Assembly: GCA_039976075.1 (NCBI GenBank)
Contig: JBDWFY010000021.1
Coordinates: 105,665-169,664 of the forward strand
DNA: 64,000 nt
Direction of reading: 5' to 3'
DNA from: JBDWFY01 sp039976075
GTDB lineage: Bacteria > Pseudomonadota > Alphaproteobacteria > Rhizobiales > Stappiaceae
In this document: piece by piece, positions 34,428 to 42,965 of the stretch
How positions within the stretch are numbered: the first letter of the stretch is position 1
How the letters are laid out: each line of letters starts with the position of its first letter
Program-made: the position numbers and the translations under genes
Notes under the pieces: model-generated
Seen by the model: only the letters and a program-made list of their open reading frames with translations
Told to the model about the DNA's origin: nothing
The model's database searches: none

Positions 34428-34901
34428 CTACGCTCTCGTTCTCTTGAGCAGCTGAATGAAAATCATGACGTGGCTGACCAGCAACAAGGGCACCAGGAAC
34501 GTTGGGATGAACCATGTCGGCCCGAAATGTGCGATTGCTTCCCCCTGTCGCAGAGCATTGATCAGGTCTGCGAAGCCCACAATGTTGAAGACCCATATCA
34601 GTGGCATGGCCAAACGGGCACTCATTCGAAGTGCGGCGACAGCGAAAAGCGCCAGTATCGCTGATATCAGATCGCCATAGCCGGCAGTACCGGAAAAGCT
34701 CTCCGGCATCACGCCGCTATTGAGGTTTGGTACTAGAAAGCTCATCCCGATATGACGAAATGTATGGGGCAGGATTAATAGAGTGAGTGCGATCGAAGGC
34801 ATCTTTTGGGCAAGCCAGGGAGCTGCGTACCACACTGCTAGCAGGACAAAGACCAACAGGCTCATGGCAAATTGTAGAACGAAAATAACGGTCGGGGTCA
34901 C
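34428..34901 (-). CDS. Small polytopic membrane protein, unknown
   Basis: A 157-residue protein with four to five hydrophobic segments (residues 1-30, 35-52, 72-90, 92-112, 125-150) and no soluble domain. I do not recognise the family. The GTG at 34901 is chosen because a GGGAG ribosome binding site lies eight bases upstream; the frame is open further to 34955. It is downstream of the NAD(P)-binding protein gene on the same strand and may belong to that MarR-controlled unit. Confidence 0.65.
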   Translation of the reverse strand: MTPTVIFVLQFAMSLLVFVLLAVWYAAPWLAQKMPSIALTLLILPHTFRHIGMSFLVPNLNSGVMPESFSGTAGYGDLISAILALFAVAALRMSARLAMPLIWVFNIVGFADLINALRQGEAIAHFGPTWFIPTFLVPLLLVSHVMIFIQLLKRTRA

Positions 34902-35036
34902 GATGGATCTCCCGTTCAAGGTTGGTGAAAGTGCAGCCCCAAAATGAGCCGACACCTGACCGTTTGCTCAAGCTCAGGGTCGAAGTATTTTGGGACCGGT
35001 ATGATGGTGATGACGGGGCCTGAAGTTTGAGGAAAC

Positions 35037-35678
35037 TCAGGCCGCAACGGTGAAACGCGCGCCGGCGAAATGGTGGTTTTCCGCTTCATCGATGAGCGCC
35101 ACGGCAAAATCTTCCATGGATATCGCCGAAGTGCCTTCCGGGCTTACCAGCATGGTGTCGGTGCCTGTGCGATAATGGCCGGTGCGTCGACCGGGGACGA
35201 GCATCGCCGGCGGGCAGAGGTAGGCCCAATCGACGCGCGTTTCTGCTGAGACAAGCTCGAATTGTGCCTGGCACGCCCGGGCGATCGGAACCACTTCGTC
35301 GGGCAGGAACCCCGGCGCTGTCAGGATTGTCTCACCGCTGTCATCGGGCATATTGAGGCTTGCTGCACCACCAACGATCAGAACACGGGTGCCTGATTGT
35401 GCCGACGCGTCAAGGATCGAGCGTGTAAGCGGTACCAGCGCCTCTTCCTGTCCATCTGGTGGGCGGATTGCACTGATGACAATGTCATGGCTCTCGATCA
35501 ATGCTGCAGTCGTCGCCCTGTCTGCTGCATCCGCTACCCGGGCAGTTGCCGCTGGTGGCAAATCGGAGATCTGCTTCGCATTTCTGACGACTGCTGTGAC
35601 AGTGTGATTTCGCGTTAGGGCTTCGGCAGCCACGCGGCTTCCAACGTCACCTCTGGCTCCAAATACGATGATTTTCAT
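35037..35678 (-). CDS. NAD(P)-binding oxidoreductase, atypical SDR (NmrA/YwnB-like)
   Basis: A 213-residue protein that begins directly with the Rossmann loop MKIIVFGARGDVGSRV and continues with VTAVVRNAKQI and VISAIRPP, typical of atypical SDRs of the NAD(P)H-binding group. No catalytic YxxxK is evident, so it may be a reductase with a different mechanism or a redox-sensing protein. Its ATG overlaps the DMT transporter stop by ATGA, so the two are co-expressed and probably under MarR control. Confidence 0.83.
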   Translation of the reverse strand: MKIIVFGARGDVGSRVAAEALTRNHTVTAVVRNAKQISDLPPAATARVADAADRATTAALIESHDIVISAIRPPDGQEEALVPLTRSILDASAQSGTRVLIVGGAASLNMPDDSGETILTAPGFLPDEVVPIARACQAQFELVSAETRVDWAYLCPPAMLVPGRRTGHYRTGTDTMLVSPEGTSAISMEDFAVALIDEAENHHFAGARFTVAA

Positions 35679-36565
35679 GATGTTTTCTCCTTGGTCATGA
35701 AGGGAAGGTTTATGCGGAAGTGATGACCGGCCATCTGGCTGAGCCAGACACTTGCCAGTACGACGAGCAGTCCGGTTATCTGCAAGGTGCCCAGACGCTG
35801 ATCGAGGAAGAACCATCCCAGCAGCAGGGCTGATGCAGGGCTAAGAAAGCCGAGGGCTGAGACGGCTGATGGTTCCAATCGACTGACCCCGCGGAACCAC
35901 AGGACATAGGTGAGCGCGGCGCCAATCAGTCCCAGATAAACAAATCCAAAAACGTTGGTTGCATCCAGAGGCGGCAATGGTGGTTCCATCAGAAATGCCA
36001 CTGGCAATAACAAAGCGCCACCGGCCGTCAATTGCCAGGCCGTGAAAGTAAGCGCTGATACCGGGGGCTGCCATTTTCGGCTCAAAACTGTTCCCGCCGC
36101 CATCGACAGGGCGCCGCCCGCCGCCGCCACCAGACCAACAGTGTCAAGCGAAACGTCCGAGGTCAGAACAAGGAGCGCCACGCCGCCGATTCCGGACAGA
36201 GCCGCAACAACAGACAGCGCAAATACCGGCGATTTCAACACGACATTGGCCAGGAATATGACCATGAGCGGTTGAAGCGCACCGACCGTCGCCGCAACGC
36301 CGCCTGGCAGGTGATAGGCCGCAACGAACAACAGCGTCCAGAAGAGCGAAAAGTTGAGAGCACCCAGCAGGAGGATTTTGACCCACAATGCAGGCTGTGG
36401 CAGTTGCCGAACGATCAGCAAAAGCATCAGCCCGGCGGGCAGGGCGCGTAACATGGCAGCGGTGACAGGATACCCATCGGGAAGGAACTCTGTCGTGATG
36501 ATGTAGCTGCTGCCCCAAATCGTCGGAGCAAGAGCAGTGAGAAAAACATCTTTCAGGTTCGGCAT
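35675..36565 (-). CDS. DMT-superfamily transporter (EamA domains)
   Basis: A 296-residue transporter with ten predicted membrane segments in two EamA repeats (about residues 10-135 and 145-280). The start of the first helix, ALAPTIWGSSYIITTE, and LGALNFSLFWTLLFVAAYHLPGG are typical. Members export metabolites or amino acids. ATG 36565 is preferred, with GGAGA seven bases upstream. It is divergent from a MarR gene, and the intergenic region holds two perfect palindromes. Co-location suggests export or detoxification of a compound sensed by MarR. Confidence 0.88.
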   Translation of the reverse strand: MPNLKDVFLTALAPTIWGSSYIITTEFLPDGYPVTAAMLRALPAGLMLLLIVRQLPQPALWVKILLLGALNFSLFWTLLFVAAYHLPGGVAATVGALQPLMVIFLANVVLKSPVFALSVVAALSGIGGVALLVLTSDVSLDTVGLVAAAGGALSMAAGTVLSRKWQPPVSALTFTAWQLTAGGALLLPVAFLMEPPLPPLDATNVFGFVYLGLIGAALTYVLWFRGVSRLEPSAVSALGFLSPASALLLGWFFLDQRLGTLQITGLLVVLASVWLSQMAGHHFRINLPFMTKEKTS

Positions 36566-36584
36566 GATTTTCTCCAACGTAAAT

Positions 36585-36600
36585 ATCTTGACGTCAAGAT
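36585..36600. promoter_or_regulatory. MarR-type operator 1
   Basis: ATCTTGACGTCAAGAT is a perfect 16-base palindrome (18 bases with flanking T and A). It lies just upstream of the DMT transporter gene. A second exact copy is 26 bases away. Confidence 0.75.
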
Positions 36601-36610
36601 AATTAATTAA

Positions 36611-36626
36611 ATCTTGACGTCAAGAT
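36611..36626. promoter_or_regulatory. MarR-type operator 2
   Basis: An exact second copy of ATCTTGACGTCAAGAT, just upstream of the marR start. The two sites face opposite genes and are separated by an AT-rich decamer; both divergent promoters must lie here. Confidence 0.75.
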
Positions 36627-36640
36627 ATAATTTGCGGAAA

Positions 36641-37138
36641 ATGGCAAACATGGATCACATCGATAAAATTGTTGCCCAGTGGCATAAGGAACGCGACGAT
36701 CTCAACGTTGCCCCCATGGCATTGATCGGGCGGGTGAAACGCCTGTCGCTCCACCTCACTCGGGAGATGGAAAAGACCTGGGCCGACTATGGATTGAACG
36801 CGGCGAGTTTTGATGTGTTGGCGACTTTGCGTCGCTCAGGACCTCCGTTCAGCCTGTCGCCGGGAGACCTGATTGCCTCGACGATGGTAACCTCGGGCAC
36901 CATGACCAATCGGATTGATCAACTGGCAAAAGCCGGTCACGTCGAGCGGGTGCAGAACCCCAAGGACGGACGCGGCTTTCTCGTTGCGCTGACGGATGAG
37001 GGGTACCGGGTTATCGACGAGGCTGTGACGGCTCATGTCACCACACAGGAGAAGCTTGTTTCAGGCATGTCCAAGTCAGAAAAGGCGCAGCTTGAAACGC
37101 TGTTGAGGACTTTCCAGAACGGTCTTGAGGAGCCGTGA
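36641..37138 (+). CDS. MarR-family transcriptional regulator
   Basis: A 165-residue MarR regulator. The winged helix covers about residues 50-110, with LSPGDLIASTMVTSGTMTNRIDQLAKAGHVERVQNPKDGRG, including the wing residues D-x-R-G. Dimerisation helices flank it. It should bind the two identical palindromes immediately upstream and repress itself and the divergent transporter/oxidoreductase unit until a small molecule is bound. ATG 36641 is used; the second Met at 36650 is also possible. Confidence 0.9.
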   Translation: MANMDHIDKIVAQWHKERDDLNVAPMALIGRVKRLSLHLTREMEKTWADYGLNAASFDVLATLRRSGPPFSLSPGDLIASTMVTSGTMTNRIDQLAKAGHVERVQNPKDGRGFLVALTDEGYRVIDEAVTAHVTTQEKLVSGMSKSEKAQLETLLRTFQNGLEEP

Positions 37139-37209
37139 TGGCTTTTCACCACAAGCCCATATTTGTCGATGTTCGCGCATTGGTTTGACCAGCAAGGGGT
37201 TCCCCCCCT

Positions 37210-37965
37210 TTACAAACTCAACGCCTTGTTCACAAGCGCCTGTTTGTCCCGATAGTCTGAAACGTCGATGCCACGTCCGCTCAACGCTTCTTTCAGTTCA
37301 TCCTCGCTCAGGGCTTCGATCGCGTCGGAAGTCATGTTCATGAAGTTGATTTTGCGCTTCAACGGCGGATTGGTGTCGCCGAAGCTATCGTGAATGCTGA
37401 ACTTGAAATCTGCGGCATATTTGGCAAGGAAGTGGGCGAGAAACGTGTTGAGGCTAGGCCGGACCCTCGCATCCTCGGTCATATGCTCGCTTGAGGCATC
37501 CAGCGTTTCCACCATCAGGTTTACCCAGTGCTTTGCACCTCTTTCGTTCATCAGCGACATCGCGTTATGGGTATGATGGAAGTTGAGCCGGAATTCAGCG
37601 CCGTGATAGGCGGGGCCGCCTCCCATCACATCAACCCACATGCTTGCCTGCGTATTGACGTGATGTCCTACACCGCCAATGCGTGCGAAGACTGATGTGA
37701 ACCAGGGATCATCGTCAAAGACGCGCGCATAAAATTTCCCCACGATATTGACGATGCGCTGTGGCCCAAGAACCGAATAGAGTTGCCAGAACTGAATGGG
37801 TTTGGTGATGTCGTTGGGCGCAGACAGCGAGACGACCGACGCCATCCGATGCGCGGCGTTGGGAAGTATCCCTTCGACAATTGCAGCCTCGATGTATTTG
37901 TGCCGAATGGTCTCTGTCATATATCCGTTTGCAGTGGGGAAATCGGGGTAGGAAAAATTGCTCAC
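37210..37965 (-). CDS. Truncated haemoglobin (group II-like) with SAP-like C terminus
   Basis: A 251-residue protein. Residues about 60-175 form a group II truncated-globin domain: QRIVNIVGKFYARVFDDDPWF, then GGGPAYHG, then a histidine-rich region that should contain the proximal haem ligand (NFHHTHNAM), then a conserved tryptophan in HWVNLM. There is an N-terminal extension of about 60 residues. The last 36 residues, LSEDELKEALSGRGIDV followed by DKQALVNKALSL, resemble a SAP motif, which usually binds nucleic acid. Globins of this class handle O2 or NO. GTG 37965 is used as start; the ribosome binding site is poor and ATG 37920 is possible. Confidence 0.75.
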   Translation of the reverse strand: MSNFSYPDFPTANGYMTETIRHKYIEAAIVEGILPNAAHRMASVVSLSAPNDITKPIQFWQLYSVLGPQRIVNIVGKFYARVFDDDPWFTSVFARIGGVGHHVNTQASMWVDVMGGGPAYHGAEFRLNFHHTHNAMSLMNERGAKHWVNLMVETLDASSEHMTEDARVRPSLNTFLAHFLAKYAADFKFSIHDSFGDTNPPLKRKINFMNMTSDAIEALSEDELKEALSGRGIDVSDYRDKQALVNKALSL

Positions 37966-38136
37966 GGATAGTGTTCTCTTTTGCGATTTTCGTTGTACAG
38001 AGCCATCAGGTTCTTATGTGATGGTTTCCGGTAACAGCATGGCTGCCGCAGGTAAAGGACGGCGGGTACATTTACCCGCTGTCAATGCTCCCTGCTGTAC
38101 GGTCGTTGCCAGGAATTCAGGCAAGGAAATATACAT

Positions 38137-38361
38137 ATGGCAACCGGAAATTATAGAGGTCCACTGGGGCCTGTCATGCTGGTGGGCCTCTTCTGTCTAT
38201 GCGGGTTCATGGCGTATGCGGTTCTGTTCCCTGAAGCAACGGAACAATTTACATTCGTGCGCAACAACACGCCGTCGTTTCTGTTCGACAAGACCATTGT
38301 CAGCCTGGTTTGTGGAAGCGTTTTTGTACTGCTAGGCACATTGTTTTTTCGTCGGCGCTAA
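38137..38361 (+). CDS. Small membrane protein, unknown
   Basis: A 74-residue protein with two hydrophobic segments (residues 12-30 and 52-70) and a positively charged end (FFRRR). AAGGA at 38123-38127 is well placed before the ATG. It faces away from the globin gene and runs convergently into the permease gene. No family is recognised, but the ribosome binding site and membrane topology support a real gene. Confidence 0.6.
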   Translation: MATGNYRGPLGPVMLVGLFCLCGFMAYAVLFPEATEQFTFVRNNTPSFLFDKTIVSLVCGSVFVLLGTLFFRRR

Positions 38362-38383
38362 AACTCGCCAGACCATGAAACTG

Positions 38384-39187
38384 TCAGATAACGCGGCCCA
38401 TCGACAGTCCGCGTGCCAAGTGGTTCTTGACAAAAAACAGCAGGATGATACCGGGAATCAGACTGAGAACACCGGCTGCCGCCAACAACGCGATATCGGC
38501 AGCGAGAACGCCACCGGCGCGGGTCATGATGCCGCCGATCGGTTTGACATCCACGACTGTCAGCGCATTGGCGAGCAGCATTTCGATCCATGAAAACATG
38601 AAGCAGAAGAAGGCTGTGACAGCGATGCCTGGAGCAATCTGCGGCAGCAGAATGCGGATGAAAAACATTGGAAACCGATACCCGTCGACTTTGGCAATCT
38701 GGTCCATCTCGCGCGGGACGGCGGATATGAAACCTTCGAGAATCCATATCGCAATCGGCACGTTGAAAAAGCAGTGTGCGATGGCGACGGCGATATAGGT
38801 ATCGATCAAATTCAACTCTGAGAATATCTGAACGAACGGCACCAAAAGGATGGCGGGTGCCATCATGCGAAACATCAAGAAGCCGAAAAACAGTTGCCGG
38901 TCGCCGAAGAACCGATATCGCGAAAAAGCGTAGGCAGCCGGAATGGCCACGATAACGGAAATGGAAACGTTAATCAGAACGTAGATCAGGGCGTTCACAT
39001 AGCCCATGTACCAGCTGGCGTCGGTCAGGATCTTCTTGAAATTCGCCAGCGTTGGCGCGTGAGGGATCAGAGTAAGGTTGCTGCCGATTTCAGCATTTGT
39101 CTTGAGACTGGTGATGATCAACCAGTAAATAGGCACCATCAGCAGGGCGACATAAAGGGCGGGTGCGATAGAAAATCTGCGGGTCAT
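38384..39187 (-). CDS. ABC transporter permease, GlpQ-like (CUT1)
   Basis: A 267-residue permease with six membrane segments. The EAA-type loop is REMDQIAKVDGYRFPMFFIRILLPQIAPGIAVTAFF; the family's ADGxxR consensus here reads KVDGYR. The C-terminal FFVKNHLARGLSMGRV matches the GlpQ-type glycerol permeases of rhizobia. Its ATG overlaps the stop of the GlpP-like gene by ATGA. Neither an ATPase nor a binding protein is encoded in the operon. Confidence 0.82.
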   Translation of the reverse strand: MTRRFSIAPALYVALLMVPIYWLIITSLKTNAEIGSNLTLIPHAPTLANFKKILTDASWYMGYVNALIYVLINVSISVIVAIPAAYAFSRYRFFGDRQLFFGFLMFRMMAPAILLVPFVQIFSELNLIDTYIAVAIAHCFFNVPIAIWILEGFISAVPREMDQIAKVDGYRFPMFFIRILLPQIAPGIAVTAFFCFMFSWIEMLLANALTVVDVKPIGGIMTRAGGVLAADIALLAAAGVLSLIPGIILLFFVKNHLARGLSMGRVI

Positions 39188-40068
39188 GACGCGAGGTCCT
39201 TCGGCCCGTCACGTTCCCTCGGCATGATCAGATTGAAGAACACCCAGGCCACGCAGCCCACGATCAGAAAATAGATCATCGACATGGCGCCCCCTTCACC
39301 CAGATCAAACTGGATGGTCGCGGTTTGGATCAACTCATGGGAAAGGAAAGTGGTGGAAACACCCGGTCCCCCGCGTGTCACCACATAGGCTTCTGTGTAG
39401 ATCACGAAGCTGTCCATGAAGCGCAGCAAAAAGGCGATCAGCAGAACAAATTTCAGTTTCGGGAGTTGGATAAAACGAAAAATTGCCCAACCGCTGGCGC
39501 CATCGATGCGGGCGGCTCTGTAATAATCCTGAGGAATGGAGCGCAGACCTGCATAGCAGAGCAGCACCACCAGGCTTGTCCAGTGCCAGGTGTCCATCAG
39601 GGCCAGCGTCAGCCACACCACGATTTCGTTGTTCATGTCGTAGTCAAGTCCAAGCGCGGCCGCACCAGCTCCGAGTATCCCGGCATTGGGAGAAGGGAGA
39701 ACCTTCCAGATATAGCCCACCACAATTGACGGCGTCAGAAGCGGGATTGCCATCAGGATCACGTAGATTGAGGCCAACGCGCCCGATGGCGGCATGCGCA
39801 GCGCTATGTAGATCCCCAGTGGCATCTGAATGAACAGCACCAGCACCGAAAACCCGAAACTTCGGGCGAGCGAACTGAAAAAATCGGGTGACGTCAGAAT
39901 ATTGCGATACCAGTCCAGCCCCACCCAAATGAAGCTGTTGCCTCCAAAAGAATCGTGGACCGAATAGAAGGCAACGAACATCAGCGGGATCACGCCGCAC
40001 ACCGTCATGACAATCAAGGCAGGCGTCAGAAATCCGTAAGCGACGCTTTGTCGGGAATGGGTGCTCAC
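39184..40068 (-). CDS. ABC transporter permease, GlpP-like (CUT1)
   Basis: A 294-residue permease with six membrane segments. Features shared with rhizobial GlpP include the early IPLMFVAFYSVHDSFGGN segment, MDTWHWTSLVVLLCYAGLRSIPQDYYRAARIDGAS (containing the EAA-like loop) and RFMDSFVIYTEAYVVTRGGPG. The gene starts with GTG. The full glycerol system (GlpSTPQV) needs two ATPases and a binding protein that are absent here. It may be a partial system, or its partners may lie elsewhere. A 9-base inverted repeat sits upstream at 40190-40225. Confidence 0.8.
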   Translation of the reverse strand: MSTHSRQSVAYGFLTPALIVMTVCGVIPLMFVAFYSVHDSFGGNSFIWVGLDWYRNILTSPDFFSSLARSFGFSVLVLFIQMPLGIYIALRMPPSGALASIYVILMAIPLLTPSIVVGYIWKVLPSPNAGILGAGAAALGLDYDMNNEIVVWLTLALMDTWHWTSLVVLLCYAGLRSIPQDYYRAARIDGASGWAIFRFIQLPKLKFVLLIAFLLRFMDSFVIYTEAYVVTRGGPGVSTTFLSHELIQTATIQFDLGEGGAMSMIYFLIVGCVAWVFFNLIMPRERDGPKDLAS

Positions 40069-40189
40069 CGGTTTCGGGATCCGTTTGTTTTCACTCTTTT
40101 CGCCAACTTTTTATTTGATCGCCGCGTGGACGGGATGGTTCCTACGCCATGGTTGCGTACCCTTGGGACGTTGGCAAGGACGGAGTTCC

Positions 40190-40225
40190 ACCACCTGGAA
40201 ACCGCTTGAACAGCTCCCAGGTGGT
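40190..40225. promoter_or_regulatory. Inverted repeat upstream of the permease pair
   Basis: ACCACCTGG (40190-40198) and CCAGGTGGT (40217-40225) form a perfect 9-base inverted repeat with an 18-base spacer. It lies upstream of the GlpP-like gene and just past the stop of the small membrane protein gene. With no T-run, an operator is more likely than a terminator. Confidence 0.45.
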
Positions 40226-40235
40226 AACCTGTATA

Positions 40236-40679
40236 TCAGGCATTATGCGCGTCGTTGACTTTACGGTGTTCGGTCCAAAGAACCGGTACAACAAAAAGAA
40301 GCAGAAACCCGACATTGAACAGCGCATTCATCGGTGCACCGGTCAGAACGGATCCGGTGCTGTCGACAACGAACCAAGCAAGAATACCGGATAGAATAAG
40401 CTGGCGGGCGAGGGCCGGGTCGCGCGGATAAAGGTGGGTTGTGATCTGCCAAAACATCAGGCCCCAACCGGTCATCAGTCCGCCCGCGATAGCCCAAAGG
40501 AGTCCGATCTCCGGAGAGTTGTTTCTCGGAGCGCCGTCGAGAGGATAGAACGCGAGATCTGCCATGAAAGCGGGATAAGCTGATGAAGGTGCCGCTGCAC
40601 CGAATAGCCCGGAAAGTCCGAAAGCAATCAGAATGGCCGAAGCCACTTTGAGCCAGATAATCGTGGTTTTGGACGACAT
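40236..40679 (-). CDS. Four-helix membrane protein, unknown
   Basis: A 147-residue protein with four hydrophobic segments (residues 8-30, 55-75, 88-108, 113-132). The ATG at 40679 has AAGGAA just upstream. It is divergent from an XRE regulator, and a nested palindrome lies between the two, so it is probably the regulated target. No family with known function is recognised. Confidence 0.72.
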   Translation of the reverse strand: MSSKTTIIWLKVASAILIAFGLSGLFGAAAPSSAYPAFMADLAFYPLDGAPRNNSPEIGLLWAIAGGLMTGWGLMFWQITTHLYPRDPALARQLILSGILAWFVVDSTGSVLTGAPMNALFNVGFLLLFVVPVLWTEHRKVNDAHNA

Positions 40680-40710
40680 GCCGTTTCCTTTCGTGAGTTG
40701 ATACGAAAGA

Positions 40711-40760
40711 ACTGGCATCAACGGATAATCAGTTCAATTACCTCCAAGGTAAGTGCCAGT
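40711..40760. promoter_or_regulatory. Nested palindromes between membrane protein and XRE regulator
   Basis: TTACCT-CCA-AGGTAA (40738-40752) is a perfect palindrome. It is enclosed by a second inverted repeat, ACTGGCA (40711-40717) and TGCCAGT (40754-40760). The pair lies in the divergent intergenic region, 47 bases before the XRE start, and is the likely operator for that regulator. Confidence 0.55.
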
Positions 40761-40806
40761 CAGACGTGTTCGCTGTAGACTGGTTGAAAAGGTTCAGGAG
40801 AAAACG

Positions 40807-41571
40807 ATGCGCTCAGTATTTGGAACGTCACTGAAAGATTGGCGTAATCAGCGACGGATGAGCCAGCTTGATCTTGGTCTGTCAGCGAATGTGTCGGCGC
40901 GACATATTTCGTTTCTGGAAACGGGCCGATCAACACCAAGCCGGCAGATGGTGCACCAATTGTGTGACGTTCTTGAAGTGCCACCGGCAGAGCGCAACAC
41001 TATTTACAATGCGGCGGGCTTCGCACCGGCCTATCGCCGCCGTGCGCTGACCGACGAGGACATGGCGCCGGTAAAAGAGGCTGTTGACTGGGTGCTTGAA
41101 CGCCATAACCCATATCCCGCATTTGCCGTGGATCGTCATTGGCGGCTGGTGAAATCAAATCAGTCAGCCGGCTTTATGCTTCACTCAGCAGGGATCAGTG
41201 AGGGGGATAGTCTGCTGCAACTGATGCAGGACAAAGAAACGATGATCGCTACCTTTGAAAACTGGGAAGAGGTCGCTGAGCACATGATCGCCCGTCTGCG
41301 CACTGAAAGCGTGCATCTCGGCGGAGATGTCGTTCTGGATGCGGCCTCTGCAAAGCTGGTTGAAATGCTTGGTGGACGGACCAACACTCAGCAAGGCGAA
41401 CTCCAGGCTTTCGTGCCTGCGCGCTACCGGGCCGGTGAAACCGTGTTCTCGTTTGTCACGACAATCGCGCAATTTGGCACGGCCAATGACATTGCACTGT
41501 CAGAACTAAAGATCGAGATGATGTTCCCGGTTGATGAGACCACCCGCGCTGCGTTGATGGCGATGGGGTAG
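40807..41571 (+). CDS. XRE-family regulator with MmyB-like ligand domain
   Basis: A 254-residue regulator. The N-terminal helix-turn-helix is RNQRRMSQLDLGLSANVSARHISFLETG (residues 11-38). The rest (about 85-245) matches the MmyB-like ligand-binding domain, with PAFAVDRHWRLVKSN and the C-terminal GTANDIALSELKIEMMFP. Relatives in actinobacteria and proteobacteria bind fatty acids or other hydrophobic ligands and control a divergent gene. GGAG-like sequence precedes the ATG. Confidence 0.87.
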   Translation: MRSVFGTSLKDWRNQRRMSQLDLGLSANVSARHISFLETGRSTPSRQMVHQLCDVLEVPPAERNTIYNAAGFAPAYRRRALTDEDMAPVKEAVDWVLERHNPYPAFAVDRHWRLVKSNQSAGFMLHSAGISEGDSLLQLMQDKETMIATFENWEEVAEHMIARLRTESVHLGGDVVLDAASAKLVEMLGGRTNTQQGELQAFVPARYRAGETVFSFVTTIAQFGTANDIALSELKIEMMFPVDETTRAALMAMG

Positions 41572-41622
41572 ATCACCGCAAATGAATCGCGTTGTTCTTC
41601 GTCAAACGGAGATTGTGGGATG

Positions 41623-42792
41623 TTACTCCGCAGGGGCAGCGGAAGTTTTTGAAGGAAAGGCCGACGCAGCGAGAATTGCAACCAGGCCTGCGGCGACGAC
41701 AATCAGCAAGGCTCCGTCCAAACCAATCAGAGGCGATAGACCGCCAATGGCCGCCGGCCCGAGCAAGAAACCGGAATAGCCGCAAACCGAGACAAATGCG
41801 ATGCCGGTTCCCGGATGGACCGTTCCAAGTTTTGCAGAATTGCTAAAGATGACGGGAATGAGGTTTGCAAGGCCCATGCCGAGCAGACCAAAACCTAGAA
41901 ACTGGAGGTAGAGCAGCGGCGTTCCCAGAACGACAATGATACCGAACATCGTCAGGCTACCACTCAAAATGATGATAGCGCGATGGCCGAGTGTGTTGGA
42001 GAGCCCGTCACCTGAAAAGCGCGCCACAATCGTCAGAAGGGCATAAGCGCCAAATCCAAGAGCAGCTGTATCAGCATCAACACCGGTATACTCGATAAGA
42101 TAGATCGCGCTCCAGTCGGCTACAGCACCCTCACTCAGCATCGTCAAAAACGAAAGGCTGCCAAAGATCCATAGCTTTTTGTTGCGCAGGCCACTTGGGG
42201 CGAGGCGATGATCTCGCGCCAAGGATCTTTGTTCACCGGGAATGAGATTGGGAAAGAGTGCAATCGCCAATGCGCCAACCAGGCACAACACCAAGAATGA
42301 CTGCTGTACGGGTGTTCCACCAAGAGCGATTGTACCGAACGTTAAGAGAGAACCGACCAGAGCGCCTATACTGAAACAACCGTGAAGCGATGACATGATT
42401 GGGCGTGCCCGCGCCTTTTCATGGGATGCGGCCTGTTGGTTCATGGCCACGTCCATCGATCCGTTTGCTGCGCCAAGCAAGATCACGCCGACCATGAAAT
42501 GGGTGAAATCCGACGCCCCGAACACCCAGACCATGGCAGCTGGAAACATGAGCGTGGAGATCATTGACATTGCACGGCTCCCAATGATCCGCGTCAGCCA
42601 GCCGGTGAGTAACATGAAGACGATTGCACCGGTGGCCATGGCAAGGAGCACAGCGCCTATCTGAAATTCCGTCAGGCCATAGTTGGATTGAATAAAGGGT
42701 ATGTTGGTTGCCCAGGAGGCAAATACGATACCGTTCACAAAGAACAAAAATCCCACTGCGCGCGTTCTCTGATCTTGTAGGAGGTCGCGCAT
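41623..42792 (-). CDS. MFS transporter
   Basis: A 389-residue major facilitator with twelve predicted segments. The layout (GFLFFVNGIVFASWATNIPFI at the first helix, then MATGAIVFMLLTGWL) resembles the YbjJ-like group, whose substrates are poorly known. It is divergent from a MocR regulator, which probably controls it. The gene is intact; loop 2-3 has the weak R-x-x-x-R remnants usual in this group. Confidence 0.87.
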   Translation of the reverse strand: MRDLLQDQRTRAVGFLFFVNGIVFASWATNIPFIQSNYGLTEFQIGAVLLAMATGAIVFMLLTGWLTRIIGSRAMSMISTLMFPAAMVWVFGASDFTHFMVGVILLGAANGSMDVAMNQQAASHEKARARPIMSSLHGCFSIGALVGSLLTFGTIALGGTPVQQSFLVLCLVGALAIALFPNLIPGEQRSLARDHRLAPSGLRNKKLWIFGSLSFLTMLSEGAVADWSAIYLIEYTGVDADTAALGFGAYALLTIVARFSGDGLSNTLGHRAIIILSGSLTMFGIIVVLGTPLLYLQFLGFGLLGMGLANLIPVIFSNSAKLGTVHPGTGIAFVSVCGYSGFLLGPAAIGGLSPLIGLDGALLIVVAAGLVAILAASAFPSKTSAAPAE

Positions 42793-42965
42793 TCTGTCTG
42801 CTCCGGCATCGTTTAAGTTGGCAAGAAAGTTTTGACCGTTTCAGCGATTGACGCGTAGCCAATGCCAAGCACAGGTTATTTTCGGGGTATCGCTTGAAGT
42901 GTTGGATAGGATATTATTAGTTCTATAAAAAGAGCCAAAAATGCTTATGTCAAAGGGACTAATTT

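Noticed and set aside
37194..37208. AAGGGG...CCCCTT inverted repeat between marR and the globin gene as a terminator
   Set aside because: The stem is short, the T-tract is only three to four bases on either strand and pairing could slip; evidence is too weak.
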